Source of the DNA: Nocardia sp. CNY236
GTDB taxonomy: Bacteria; Actinomycetota; Actinomycetes; Mycobacteriales; Mycobacteriaceae
Assembly (NCBI RefSeq): GCF_000482385.1
Contig: NZ_AXVD01000001.1
Span: 124,001 to 188,000, forward strand
Length of the DNA stretch: 64,000 nt
Direction: 5' to 3'
The notes beneath the pieces are model-generated. The model was not told where the DNA came from and ran no database searches. It saw only the letters and a program-made list of their open reading frames with translations. This document shows positions 41,557-50,711 of this stretch, piece by piece. A program made the translations under genes and the position numbers. Position 1 is the first letter of the stretch, and each line of letters starts with the position of its first letter.

Positions 41557-42024
41557 ATGCGCAAATCTGCAGTGGCGATCGCATTGCTAGTCTTCAGCGC
41601 TCTGGTGAGTGGTGGCACTGCGACTGCCGACCCGAGTGGACCATTGACCCCGGTGAAACGGCCTATCTGCGACAACGGGTTCGGTCCTTGGTCCACGCCG
41701 ACAGTCTTACCGCCCGAGATCAAGGGTTACGGCTGGTCCGAGTGCGATCTCCCACGCGAAGGTAACCCTGGTCTCACGCATCACTACTACATGAGCCTGC
41801 AACGGCGGACCGCCGCCGGCGGATGGGACAACCTCGGCGAGCACGTACGGACCAGTCTCGTCCCGTGGTCACGCCAAACACACACAGCCAGCGCACCATG
41901 CCAGCCCGGATACTGGAGAATCTTCTCCTCCGTGCGCGGTCCGATCCAGGGCAGGGAATACGGCCCTATCGAGACCGTGTCACAGTCGCGGGTTGTCACA
42001 GCCGCCGAATGCGGAAAGGGATGA
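41557..42024 (+). CDS. Secreted protein of unknown function
   Basis: 155 residues with a clear signal peptide (RKSAVAIALLVFSALVSGGTATA, cleavage after TATA) and a mature domain with four Cys, CDNGFGPWSTP, ECDLPREG, CQPGYWRIFSSVRG and AECGKG. Similar small exported proteins are found in Nocardia but I know no function. RBS CGAGGAAAA. The 125-bp gap before it separates it from the cassette. Confidence 0.75.
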   Translation: MRKSAVAIALLVFSALVSGGTATADPSGPLTPVKRPICDNGFGPWSTPTVLPPEIKGYGWSECDLPREGNPGLTHHYYMSLQRRTAAGGWDNLGEHVRTSLVPWSRQTHTASAPCQPGYWRIFSSVRGPIQGREYGPIETVSQSRVVTAAECGKG

Positions 42025-42025
42025 C

Positions 42026-42208
42026 ATGACTGCTCCCCATGGACGACGCTACGCCGACTACGTCGGCCCAGTCAGCCTGCGTCACAAAATCATTGGGTTG
42101 CTTCGGGGACTGCCGCGGCCTCGCCCGAGCCGGTTGCATCCCAGGACGCGGGCGGTGGATACCAAGGCGTGCGCCGTGAGTTCGGCCGATGGGTCGTGCG
42201 ACCGATGA
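42026..42208 (+). CDS. Small basic protein
   Basis: 60 residues, MTAPHGRRYADYVGPVSLRH then KIIGLLRGLPRPRPSRLHPR. The start lies just after the secreted gene's stop (GATGACATG) and the 3' end overlaps the next small frame by 4 bases. No known motif. Coding status is tentative. Confidence 0.4.
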   Translation: MTAPHGRRYADYVGPVSLRHKIIGLLRGLPRPRPSRLHPRTRAVDTKACAVSSADGSCDR

Positions 42209-42327
42209 CCGGGCCGGGATCACGGCGGTGGATCAGCAGGCCGCTCCACTCCACCCGCACCATTCCTGGTAATGACCTCGAGGCGGCGGAAGACTGGATG
42301 TTGGCGAAACTGGGAATCCGACCATAG
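42205..42327 (+). CDS. Very short protein, tentative
   Basis: 40 residues ending NDLEAAEDWMLAKLGIRP. The ATGA overlap with the previous frame supports translation. From 42328 to 42705 there is one further possible frame (ending 42589, FIALVVEEWTGPQFEPGH) but I cannot confirm it. Confidence 0.35.
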   Translation: MTGPGSRRWISRPLHSTRTIPGNDLEAAEDWMLAKLGIRP

Positions 42328-42705
42328 CAGCCGCGCGGGGCGCCTTCTTGTTCATGCCTGGGCAGGGTGCACGTACCCACCGGCGCCGCTACCGATGCGC
42401 GGCGGCCCAGGAGACCCTGGAGAGACGATCGGCCTGACGGTGACCGCCGTCGGCGTCGATGAGCTGTGCACGAAGTCCATCGCCGTTCCCGCCGAACGGG
42501 GACGCTTCATTGCTCTCGTTGTCGAGGAATGGACTGGACCGCAGTTCGAACCTGGGCACTGCCAGGGAACCGGGGGACCGTGGGCATAGCGCAAGTTCTC
42601 TGGGGCGGGCACGGGTATCCCCTCAGACCACGGTGAACCACTGTCCTATGTGGACACGAGCTGGCCAAGATCGCAAAAATGTATCCTGGCCAGCTGTTCT
42701 AGTTG

Positions 42706-42778
42706 TGGAGCCTAGGGGAATCGAACCCCTAACCCCTGCCTTGCAAAGGCAGTGCTCTGCCAATTGAGCTAAGGCCCC
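42706..42778 (-). tRNA. alaT: tRNA-Ala (TGC)
   Basis: A 73-base cloverleaf on the minus strand: acceptor GGGGCCT/AGGCTCC with one G-U pair, D arm GCTC/GAGC, anticodon stem CTGCC/GGCAG, loop TTTGCAA with anticodon TGC, T arm AGGGG/CCCCT. CCA is not encoded. Its 3' end is duplicated at 38508-38534, so it is the integration target of the island on its left. Confidence 0.97.
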
Positions 42779-42999
42779 GTGGCTACTCATCACGCCTACG
42801 TGCGATGACCGAGGAAACGTTACCGTCTGGGCGTCGAGAGGGTCAAAACGCCGGCTGGATGCGGGTACTGCAGCCGCTTCGAGAGCTGGGGTCGGAGGTG
42901 TTGTCGCTGTGCAGGTCCGGCGAGGGGGGCCTATCGTGGTCGCAGCGGTTGTTATCCAGTTCGTTGATGTGTCAATGATTGCTCGGCGAGGGGACCCGC

Positions 43000-45201
43000 A
43001 TGTCTCGATATCTGTTCGCTTTCGGCCGAACGATCGCCCGCCGGCGCTGGTGGGTGGTGACGGTGTGGCTGGTGCTGTTGGTCTGTGCGATCGGGTTCTC
43101 GATGGCAGCCGGCGGCGAGACCACCGACGATTTCACCATTCCCGAGACAGAATCCCAGGATGCTGTGTCGCTGCTGCAGCAGCGGATGCCCGCCTACAGC
43201 GGGGCTCAGATGCAGGTCGTCTTCGCCACGCCTGCCGCGGTCGACATCACCGCCGACAAGCCCCGTGCACAGATCGAGCAGGCCATGGCCGGTTTCGGGG
43301 GACTTTCGCAGGTGGCGATGGTGGTCGACCCGTTCGAGGCCCAGATGATCTCGCCGAACCAGCGGGCCGCGTTGGGGACCGTGATGTTCTCGGCGCCGGT
43401 TGGGGGGGTCACCGACGAGACGTTGAACGATGTCGACGCAATCGCAACCTCCGCGAGGGATGCCGGGCTCGCGGTGAACTTCTCTGGAGCGATCTACCCG
43501 GGCTTCACCGTGGAGGTATCCGAGACTCCCGAGATCTTCGGGATCATCGCGGCGCTCATCATCCTGTTGGTCACGTTCGGGGCGGTCGTCGCTGCTGGGC
43601 TGCCGATCGTTACCGCATTGGTCGGTGTGGCCATCGGGCTGACCGGAATTCTCGGCGTGGCGGCGTATGTCGATGTGCCCGCCACGGCGATCTCGTTGGC
43701 GTTGATGCTCGGGCTGTCGTGCGGCATCGACTACGCGCTGTTCATTCTGTCTCGGCATCGGCACAACATCGTGTTGGGACTGACCGCCGAGGAGTCGATA
43801 CCGTTGGCCGTCGGCACGGCCGGTAGCTCGGTCGTGTTCGCAGCCTTGACGGTGATCATCGCCTTGTGTGGGTTGTCGGTCGTCGGTATTCCGTTCTTGA
43901 CCGTCATGGGCTTGACCGCGGCGGCCGCGGTGTTCGTGGCGATGCTGGTAGCCCTCACGTTGCTGCCCGCGTTCCTCGCGTTCGCCGGTGACACGGTCGC
44001 ACGCTTCATCTCCCCGCCGTTGCACCCAGGCCGCCCGGAAGAAGTGGCCCGGATCGCGGCGTACGAGCCCGAACGCACGATGGGGCACTCGTGGGGGCGG
44101 TTCGTGACGAGATTCCGGATTCCGCTGTTGGTGCTCGGCGTCGCTGTCCTGGGCGTATTGGCGATACCGGTCACACAGATTCATCTCGGGTTGCCCAGCG
44201 GAGCGTCGCAACCGGAATCGAGCACAGCGCGCAAAGCGTACGACACGATCAGCCGCTCGTTCGGCCCCGGCTTCAACGGTCCGCTGCTGATGGTGACCGA
44301 CGTGTCTCGAGCTACCGATCCGAACGCGGCGCAGCTGTTGATGCAGCGCTGGCAAGCCGAGCCGAACGTGGCCGTAGTCCAGCCGGCAGCCAGCGGTAAT
44401 GGTCTACTGCTCGTCCAAGTCGTCCCGAAGACAGGTCCTGACCAGACGGCAACATCGGATCTGGTCACTCGGCTCCGCGATGACCGCGACCGCATCGAAG
44501 CAGACACCGGAGCCACCTATCTGATCGGTGGCACAACAGCCGCCAATATCGACACCTCCAACCGATTGGCCGAGGCGCTACCCGCCTTCCTGCTGGTCGT
44601 GGTCGGCCTGGCGCTGGTGCTGTTGACGATCGCCTTCCGCACGGTGCTGGTGCCGTTGTCGTCGATCGTCGGATTCATCCTGTCGGTATTCGCCGCGCTC
44701 GGAATCCAGGTCGCAGTGTTCCAATGGGGTTGGGGCGCAGAGGTATTCGGTGCCACCAAGACCCAGACGCTGAGCTTCCTGCCGATCGCCATCCTTGCGA
44801 TCATCTTCGGCCTTTCCAGCGACTACCAAATCTTCGTCGTATCCCGCATCAAGGAGGAATACACCCGCACCGGCGATGCGATCGCATCGGTGCAGAACGG
44901 GGTGGCCCACTCGGCGCGGGTGGTCAGTGCGGCGGCACTGATCATGTTCTCGGTGTTCGTAGCATTCACCTGGGTCGACAATCCGATCGTCAAATCGCTG
45001 GCGTTGACTTTGGCCGTCGGTGTCATCCTCGATGCCTTCATCGTTCGGCTCACCTTGGTGCCGGCAGTCATGGCGTTGATCGGAAGCCGGATGTGGTATC
45101 ACCCACGTTGGTTCGGGCGTATCGTGCCGGATCTCGATATCGAGGGCGCGGAGTTGGAACACGAGTTGGCCAAGACTCTCGCGGGTACACCGGTGCGGTG
45201 A
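43000..45201 (+). CDS. MMPL/RND-family transporter
   Basis: A 733-residue MMPL-type exporter: an N-terminal membrane segment, an extracellular domain, then repeated membrane bundles with the proton-relay motif GLSCGIDYALFILSRHRH and its second copy GLSSDYQIFVVSRIKEEY. These proteins carry lipids or drugs across the membrane in mycolic-acid bacteria. ATG at 43000 follows GAGGGG; an upstream in-frame start is unlikely. No lipid-synthesis genes flank it. Confidence 0.93.
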   Translation: MSRYLFAFGRTIARRRWWVVTVWLVLLVCAIGFSMAAGGETTDDFTIPETESQDAVSLLQQRMPAYSGAQMQVVFATPAAVDITADKPRAQIEQAMAGFGGLSQVAMVVDPFEAQMISPNQRAALGTVMFSAPVGGVTDETLNDVDAIATSARDAGLAVNFSGAIYPGFTVEVSETPEIFGIIAALIILLVTFGAVVAAGLPIVTALVGVAIGLTGILGVAAYVDVPATAISLALMLGLSCGIDYALFILSRHRHNIVLGLTAEESIPLAVGTAGSSVVFAALTVIIALCGLSVVGIPFLTVMGLTAAAAVFVAMLVALTLLPAFLAFAGDTVARFISPPLHPGRPEEVARIAAYEPERTMGHSWGRFVTRFRIPLLVLGVAVLGVLAIPVTQIHLGLPSGASQPESSTARKAYDTISRSFGPGFNGPLLMVTDVSRATDPNAAQLLMQRWQAEPNVAVVQPAASGNGLLLVQVVPKTGPDQTATSDLVTRLRDDRDRIEADTGATYLIGGTTAANIDTSNRLAEALPAFLLVVVGLALVLLTIAFRTVLVPLSSIVGFILSVFAALGIQVAVFQWGWGAEVFGATKTQTLSFLPIAILAIIFGLSSDYQIFVVSRIKEEYTRTGDAIASVQNGVAHSARVVSAAALIMFSVFVAFTWVDNPIVKSLALTLAVGVILDAFIVRLTLVPAVMALIGSRMWYHPRWFGRIVPDLDIEGAELEHELAKTLAGTPVR

Positions 45202-45330
45202 CCTCGTACTATGCCCGCCACGGGCTCCCCGTACGGACAGCGGCACACCGTTGGTGGCCCATCACGCCGAGAGTTCCCGGAGCCGAGTCGCTTTGGGCTG
45301 CTTCTCGCCAAGAGCAGTAGGCTGGGAACC

Positions 45331-45438
45331 ATGAAGATTCTGTTTTCGGTCGGCGTTGTGGCTCTGGTTCTCCTCGGCATCTCCAAGCTGCGTAACCGCG
45401 GCGACGCGAATACGTGGCAGGAGGCCACGGCCCACTGA
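45331..45438 (+). CDS. Small single-span membrane peptide
   Basis: 35 residues with a hydrophobic N-terminus MKILFSVGVVALVLLGISKL and a short polar tail (NRGDANTWQEATAH). The ribosome-binding site is weak (GGGAA). Short proteins of this shape are conserved in mycolata, but I can not name it. Confidence 0.5.
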   Translation: MKILFSVGVVALVLLGISKLRNRGDANTWQEATAH

Positions 45439-45677
45439 TTCCGGCTCCCACTGATTCCGGCGTGCCCTGAGCGCGCTACTTCGAGTCCAGGTGGGCGTAT
45501 GTCGTTGTCGGCTGCGCCCATCTCGCCGACGCCGAGGCGGACGTGATGCAGCTGGAGTCGGGTTCGCCGCGTGAAAAGGGATGTGCGCGGGCATGATCGG
45601 CGCCGGGCTCGGAGGCGCTGGCCCGATCGGATCCAGAGCACGGGGTAGTCGGGCGAGATTCTCACGCACCGGCGGTG

Positions 45678-45695
45678 TGTGTCCAATTGGACACA
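45678..45695. promoter_or_regulatory. Perfect 18-bp palindrome upstream of the orphan ParA gene
   Basis: TGTGTCCAATTGGACACA is perfectly self-complementary and lies 115 bp before the parA-like ATG. A looser copy (TGTGCC...TTGGCCCACA) sits at 45755-45774, 36 bp before the ATG. They could be the operator or the centromere site of this partition-like module. From 45439 to 45809 no gene is seen. Confidence 0.6.
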
Positions 45696-45809
45696 ATTGC
45701 TTCCGCCGCCGCGAAAAGCCCGGTGGATCGCAATCAGCGGAAATTCTGTGGCGCTGTGCCAAAATTGGCCCACACAGTCAACGCACTCCTCATCTTCGGA
45801 GGACCGCTC

Positions 45810-46535
45810 ATGACGAATTCTGTCGCGCCACTCGAATTACCCGAACCTCTGGTCGTCACCCTGGGGAACCTCAAGGGCGGAGTAGGCAAGACGACATCAG
45901 CGTTCTTCTTGGCCAGTTACTTCGCTCGGGATCACGGACTGCGAGTACTGGTGATCGACGCCGACCCGCTCAGTCAGACCGGATACTCCTGGTACCGTCG
46001 GCTGACAAAGGGGAAAATCGAGGTGCCATTCGAACTGGTCGCTTTCCCTTCTCGGCACGTCGCTGATTGTATTGCCGACAAAGCTGCCGATTTCGATGTG
46101 ATCCTGGTGGACGCAGGCGGCGAGTCGGCGGACATTTTCAAAGCCGCCGTTCCCGCCAGCGACCAACTCTTGCTGCTGACGAGTGTGAGCCCGTCCGAAG
46201 TCAAGCGAGTGCCCAGTACATTCCGGGCTGCCGAGGAGGCCGCCGCCGGCGCCGGACGTGAGATTCGAGTGCGGGTTCTGCTGACCAAGGTTCCGGTGGT
46301 CATGAAGGGCGGTAGGAATATTTCTACCGAATACCGAGGACAGCGACGGAATCTGGAGAATGCCGGCTACGAGGTGTTCGATTCCTACGTGAGCGCGTGG
46401 AAATGGTATCGAGAAGCAGCCGATGGTGAAGTCGGTGAGGGGGCCGAGAACCCGATCGCGGATGTGGCGGAATATCGGCAAGTGGGTGACGAACTGCTGA
46501 GTTCGTATCGCGCCCTGGTGGAGGTGCCCGCCTGA
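45810..46535 (+). CDS. ParA-family ATPase (orphan partition module)
   Basis: 241 residues with a deviant Walker A GNLKGGVGKTTSAFFLASYF, Walker A' IDADPLSQTGYSW and Walker B DVILVDAGGES. It lacks the N-terminal extension of the chromosomal ParA at 2992 and resembles plasmid or integrative-element ParA. Start at 45810 after CGGAGGA. The stop overlaps the start of the next gene by one base (TGATG), and both are probably a partition or maintenance pair. Confidence 0.85.
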   Translation: MTNSVAPLELPEPLVVTLGNLKGGVGKTTSAFFLASYFARDHGLRVLVIDADPLSQTGYSWYRRLTKGKIEVPFELVAFPSRHVADCIADKAADFDVILVDAGGESADIFKAAVPASDQLLLLTSVSPSEVKRVPSTFRAAEEAAAGAGREIRVRVLLTKVPVVMKGGRNISTEYRGQRRNLENAGYEVFDSYVSAWKWYREAADGEVGEGAENPIADVAEYRQVGDELLSSYRALVEVPA

Positions 46536-47368
46536 TGCCTCCACAGCGAAGAAAGAGCTCCATTGGCGGTGTCAATCCACTGGCCGATGGTGCCGAGCAC
46601 ACGCCGCCGGTATCGCCGCTACGCAATGCCGAATGGCGGCGGTCGAGCAGGGTGGGGTCCGCGGCCGCCACCGCCACCGCCTCTGTGGAGTCGCTGGCGA
46701 GGTCGACTGTCTCGACGATGCCGGTACCCGCTGCTGGCAAGGGGCGGCTGAGCGATCGAGAACGAGCGCAGTTGACCGCGTGCGAGTCGTCGATCGACAC
46801 CCTGCGCATCGCGTTCTGGGCTGCTGGTCGCGCTCTGCAGATCGTGCGTGACGGGCGACTGTACCGCGACACGCACGAGACGTTCGACCAATACGTGGAA
46901 CAGCGGTGGGATATGCAGCGGTCCTATGCGCACAAGCTCATTCGAGCCTGGCCCCTGGCCGACCGATTGCACCCCATGGCACCCGCCATCAACGAAGGAC
47001 AGATTCGGGAACTGCTTCCGGTGGCAGTCGAACATGGGGATGACGCCGCGGTCACCGTGTACACCACGATCGCCGATGGAATCGGCACGAGGGTTACCGC
47101 GGCCCGGCTTCGAGAAGCTGTTGCGCTCCTTCCCGAGCACTTCGACGAAGCCATGGTGATCCAGCGATTGCAGGCGTGGATGCGTGGCGAACTGCCCGAC
47201 CCCGCCCACGGTCGGACCCCGAATATGTTCACCACGGTGGAATCGCGGCTCGCGGCCTTGACTCGCCGAGTCGTCAAGGGGTCGAGCGACGACCCGGTGG
47301 CAGCGCGGGAATTCGCGGCGAAACTCCGGACGATTGCGAAGCAAATCGAGGAACAGATCACCGCCTGA
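46535..47368 (+). CDS. ParB-like partner of the orphan ParA (helical)
   Basis: 277 residues: a disordered N-terminal part (1-70), then a helical region LSDRERAQLTACESSIDTLR, AAGRALQIVRDGRLYRDTHE, WDMQRSYAHKLIRAWPLADR, and INEGQIRELLPVAVEHGDDA. The DGRLYRDTHETFDQYVEQRWDMQRSYAHKLI piece is like the helix-turn-helix of plasmid-borne regulators, and GQIRELLPVA is found in plasmid ParB-type proteins. I infer a DNA-binding partner; the substrate DNA may be the palindrome at 45678. A strong hairpin follows. Confidence 0.6.
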   Translation: MPPQRRKSSIGGVNPLADGAEHTPPVSPLRNAEWRRSSRVGSAAATATASVESLARSTVSTMPVPAAGKGRLSDRERAQLTACESSIDTLRIAFWAAGRALQIVRDGRLYRDTHETFDQYVEQRWDMQRSYAHKLIRAWPLADRLHPMAPAINEGQIRELLPVAVEHGDDAAVTVYTTIADGIGTRVTAARLREAVALLPEHFDEAMVIQRLQAWMRGELPDPAHGRTPNMFTTVESRLAALTRRVVKGSSDDPVAAREFAAKLRTIAKQIEEQITA

Positions 47369-47380
47369 ATTGGATGTGAC

Positions 47381-47421
47381 ACGGCGCCCCGCAGCGGAAT
47401 CGATTCCCTGCGGGGCGCCGT
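47381..47421 (+). terminator. Terminator after the orphan ParA pair
   Basis: A perfect 14-bp stem ACGGCGCCCCGCAG/CTGCGGGGCGCCGT with a 13-base loop, 12 bases after the stop. Very stable; no T run. Confidence 0.8.
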
Positions 47422-47667
47422 ATCGCCCGAAGAGGTTTTGTGATTGCGAATAGACGCCGAATACATTATTTGCTGTTTTGTTACCCGATGTGCCGTGTGT
47501 TGGGCTTTACGTCGTGCACTACATGTCGAAAGGTGGACTCTTGGATCGGATCCGCTGGATAAATGTGGCACCGTGATGGTTTTCTATTCAATTCGAGGCG
47601 TTGGCCGGGCGGTACTCGATGAACAGCCCAGCTGACGCCAACGATATGAGCATCGGAGGACCGCATC

Positions 47668-48588
47668 ATGGCATCAACGACCGACGTCCGATACATTCGT
47701 TATCTATGGCGTGCTGTTCTGTGGGTGTTCGCGGCAGGAATTGCGGCGTTCATCGGCATGCTGATGAACGCGGGGCACTCGTCAGCGCAGCCGGTAGCCG
47801 TTCCCGATTCGGCAGCATTCGACGTGCCAGAAGGAGCTGTTGTCTCTGAAGGTTTGGTTCGGAATTTCGCCATACTTCCGGCGGTAGCGCTCCCGGTCGT
47901 CTCGGGAATCGAACATCCTGCGGCGCTGAATTTTTCCGTGATCGAGCAATCCGCGGACTTCTTGCCGATGATCGGGCTTCCGGCGCCTATGAATGTACCG
48001 GCGATTATTCCGGTGCCCATGGAAGCTCCGGCAATCCTTCCGGCGCCGATGAATACTCCGGCAATCGAGCTTCCGGTGCCCATGGGGGTTCCCGCAATCG
48101 AGCTTCCGGCCTGGCTCGATGATGTACCCGGGATCGAACTCCCCTTCCTCGACGAGCTTCCGCTGGTCGACTTCCCGTTCCCCTTCGGCGCCCCGGAGAA
48201 CATTCCCTGGTCCCCGACCCCACCCGGCGTGGTGATGCCGGAGAAGACTCCGGGCGAAGTGGCGGTCGAAGCGGCGCGGAGCAAGCTCGGTGCGACCTAT
48301 AGCTACGGTGCCGTCGGCCCGGACTCCTTCGACTGCTCAGGATTGGTGCAGTGGTCCTACATGCAGGCCGACGTGGACCTGCCACGCACAAGCTACGCCC
48401 AGGTTGCCGCGGGCACACCGGTACCGCTCGACCAGTTGCGACCAGGCGATGTCGTGTCGTTCTACGGCGGCGACCATTCTGCCCTCTACGCCGGTGACGG
48501 CGAAGTCATCCACGCGTCGACGTATGGGGTCGGGGTGACGGTGTCGCCGATCTCGTCGATGCCGGTGTCCGGCGCCTGCCGATTCTGA
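47668..48588 (+). CDS. Secreted NlpC/P60 peptidase with Pro-rich repeats
   Basis: 306 residues: a signal anchor (about 16-40, AVLWVFAAGIAAFIGML), a Pro/Ala/Met-rich linker with about four repeats of PMxxPAI (residues 103-150), and a C-terminal NlpC/P60 domain with the catalytic Cys in FDCSGLVQWSY and His in DHSALYAGDGEVIH. Such enzymes cut peptide bonds in peptidoglycan stems. Start at 47668 follows GGAGGA. The 250-bp upstream region is AT-richer, with no riboswitch I can recognise. Ends with VSGACRF, about 20 residues short of some relatives. Confidence 0.88.
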   Translation: MASTTDVRYIRYLWRAVLWVFAAGIAAFIGMLMNAGHSSAQPVAVPDSAAFDVPEGAVVSEGLVRNFAILPAVALPVVSGIEHPAALNFSVIEQSADFLPMIGLPAPMNVPAIIPVPMEAPAILPAPMNTPAIELPVPMGVPAIELPAWLDDVPGIELPFLDELPLVDFPFPFGAPENIPWSPTPPGVVMPEKTPGEVAVEAARSKLGATYSYGAVGPDSFDCSGLVQWSYMQADVDLPRTSYAQVAAGTPVPLDQLRPGDVVSFYGGDHSALYAGDGEVIHASTYGVGVTVSPISSMPVSGACRF

Positions 48589-48721
48589 CCTTCGCCGACG
48601 ACGTGTGGCTCGGGGGCAGCAGCGAATCATTCGGTAGCGCAGTGGGATCGGTGAATTCGTCGACGCGAGGTCGGTGAAGACGGTGGCCACCTGGTGGAGG
48701 ACATTGGTCACCGAACATTGG

Positions 48722-49438
48722 TCACCGAAGGAGGGGTCCGTGCCGGTCCAGATGCAAGTAGGTATAGCCGGTGGCGAGCAGACACACCACTGTGGCAGTG
48801 ATCAACATCGCCCAGCCCGGAACGAGGAGACTCAGCAGTCCGCCGAGCAGGGCTCCGAGCGCGAAGCTCGCATACAGCAGGAAATAGCCGAGCCAGTCGG
48901 CGAGGTCGCCTCCGCTGATATGGCGCTCGATGCCTTGACCGAGTTTGACGAGAGTTCCGGTGACATAACTCAGCGGCACCGACACTTCGCCGTTCTGGAC
49001 GAACGACGTGTTGAGAGATCCGACACCGAACGCGACGAACAGAATCGGTACGAAGGCGATCCGCTCCGAGGCCACATGGTAGAGAAGGTGGTATAGCACG
49101 AGGTCTATCGTCGAGGCCAGCGCGAGGCAGACAGTGGTGAGCAGAGTAGGACCGTGCGGGTGCCCGGACCAGTAGCGTCTTCGACACCACGAGGCCACGA
49201 CCACGCCCGAGAGAAACGACACCAGCAATCCAGCGGCAGCGACGGCTACCTGAGGTTCGTCGTGCATGTGTCCCAGGACTGCGCGTTCGGTATTGCCTGT
49301 CATGAAGGTAACGAAATAGCCAGATGTATGCATGAACGCAGCCGCACCGAGAAGGCCGGCGAGCCCGGCGAGCACCCACGACAGCCTGGATGCGTCGTCG
49401 AACAACGCGTCGCGGCGACTTTCGTCCAGCTTCGACAC
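48722..49438 (-). CDS. DUF1275 (YoaK-like) membrane protein
   Basis: 238 residues with six hydrophobic segments and the family motifs DAASFL-like WVLAGLAGLLGAAAF, GYFVTFMTGNTE, GVGSLNTSF and SYVTGTLVKLGQ. Function unknown; annotated as YoaK family. Best start is GTG 49438 with AAGGAG nine bases upstream; the open frame runs much further upstream but without conserved content. Divergent from the acyl-CoA dehydrogenase-like gene. Confidence 0.85.
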   Translation of the reverse strand: MSKLDESRRDALFDDASRLSWVLAGLAGLLGAAAFMHTSGYFVTFMTGNTERAVLGHMHDEPQVAVAAAGLLVSFLSGVVVASWCRRRYWSGHPHGPTLLTTVCLALASTIDLVLYHLLYHVASERIAFVPILFVAFGVGSLNTSFVQNGEVSVPLSYVTGTLVKLGQGIERHISGGDLADWLGYFLLYASFALGALLGGLLSLLVPGWAMLITATVVCLLATGYTYLHLDRHGPLLR

Positions 49439-49650
49439 CGGTCGGAACTCCTTCCATGACACGTACGACACCTCGGTGATACAGACTGGTCCACGGAAGT
49501 CGCCTCGGCGGCGCGGGCTGATTGCCAGACAATCGCTATTTGCCCTCGAATTGGCAGCTGTATGGCTGGTCCCGCGTGCCGGTGGGGTCGGTGCCAGGTC
49601 GCCGGCCGTGGTCCGGCTCGACCAAGCGGGTGCTCGGTTACCGTGGGGAG

Positions 49651-50571
49651 GTGGACTCTCTGTTCGATATGTTGTTGACCGAGCCCGTCGCAGCGCAGCC
49701 GCTCGACGACGTCGATGCGGCTTGGACCCGGCTTCGGTCGGCTGCGAAACGTTTCGACCGGCAGCTCGATCGCGCGATCGCCGGCGGCTTCGTCGCCGAC
49801 CGCCTCGGTTTCGCATTTCTGTCCGGCTACCAAGCGGCACTGCGCACACTGATCCCGGACCTGCCGGAAGACGAGTTGGTTGCGATCTGCGTGAGCGAGC
49901 AGGGCGGTGTCCATCCCTCTGCGATCCGAGCGACACTCGCTCGACAGCAGGGAGTCTGGCTGGTGAATGGGACCAAATCGTTCGTGATCGCGAGTGCTTC
50001 GGCTAGCCGGCTCGTGGTGATCGCCAGTGTCGGTACCGGTGCCGATGGACGAAATCGCTTGCGCGCCACAATGGTCGACCCGAATGCGCCCGGTGTGGAT
50101 TTGACCGAGCACCCTCCCGCGTCCTTCATACCCGAGGTACCACACGCCTCGGTGCGGCTGACCGATGTACCGGTGCGGGTATTGCCCGGTGACGGGTATG
50201 CGGACTATGCCAAACCGTTTCGGACGATCGAGGATATCCACGTGCTCGCGGCTGCGCTGGGCTGGTTGACGCGGGTGGCGCGGGTGTCGGACTGGCCCTC
50301 GGCCATTCGTCAGCGCTTGCTGGCCGCGCTCGCTGCAGTGCGCGGGCTGGGTAGCGATTCGCCCAGTTCACCGGGGGTGCACATCGCGCTCAGCGGGGTC
50401 GTCGATGTCATCGACGATTTGTTGACCGAGGTGGAGCCATTGTGGGCATCGGTGGACTCGACGATACGTAGTCGTTGGGAACGCGATCGGCGGTTGCTCG
50501 CAATCGCGGGATCGGTGCGTGGGCAACGGCTGGGTGCGGCCTGGAGCGCGGTGGGAACGGCGACCGGCTGA
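49651..50571 (+). CDS. Acyl-CoA dehydrogenase-like protein
   Basis: About 306 residues resembling the acyl-CoA dehydrogenase middle domain: AICVSEQGGVHPSAIRA, VWLVNGTKSFVIASASASRLVVIAS, followed by a helical C-terminus. The catalytic Glu region of canonical ACADs is not obvious, and the protein is shorter than usual (about 380), so it may be a non-enzymatic or diverged member. The start is uncertain: GTG 49651 (overlapped by its SD) or GTG 49630. Confidence 0.65.
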   Translation: MDSLFDMLLTEPVAAQPLDDVDAAWTRLRSAAKRFDRQLDRAIAGGFVADRLGFAFLSGYQAALRTLIPDLPEDELVAICVSEQGGVHPSAIRATLARQQGVWLVNGTKSFVIASASASRLVVIASVGTGADGRNRLRATMVDPNAPGVDLTEHPPASFIPEVPHASVRLTDVPVRVLPGDGYADYAKPFRTIEDIHVLAAALGWLTRVARVSDWPSAIRQRLLAALAAVRGLGSDSPSSPGVHIALSGVVDVIDDLLTEVEPLWASVDSTIRSRWERDRRLLAIAGSVRGQRLGAAWSAVGTATG

Positions 50572-50590
50572 ACGCCCTGCGCGACCATCG

Positions 50591-50644
50591 AAGTCCAAAG
50601 TCGAGAGGAAGTCCGAAGTCGAGAGGAAGTCCAAAGTTGAGAGC
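50591..50644. repeat. Three 18-bp tandem repeats after the ACAD-like gene
   Basis: Three 18-bp units (AAGTCCAAAGTCGAGAGG and variants) in a non-coding stretch just after the stop. Similar in style to the coding arrays near the origin. Confidence 0.85.
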
Positions 50645-50711
50645 GGGCCTCGGCGAAGGGGGGGAGTTAGCCGAGGCCCGCGTAAGGTCGGCCCGGGGGG
50701 GAGGGGCCGAC
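50643..50711 (+). terminator. Two hairpins after the ACAD-like gene
   Basis: A perfect 12-bp stem GCGGGCCTCGGC/GCCGAGGCCCGC (50643-50681) and a second 8-bp stem GTCGGCCC/GGGCCGAC (50687-50711). They may end transcription. From 50712 to 51253 no convincing gene is visible. Confidence 0.65.

Noticed and set aside
42272..42589. 105-codon frame between the tiny genes and tRNA-Ala
   Set aside because: Only its last third looks protein-like; start and family are unclear, so I left it as a possibility only.
47422..47667. A c-di-AMP riboswitch before the NlpC/P60 gene
   Set aside because: Such switches precede related genes in actinomycetes, but I could not find the conserved core in the AT-rich leader.
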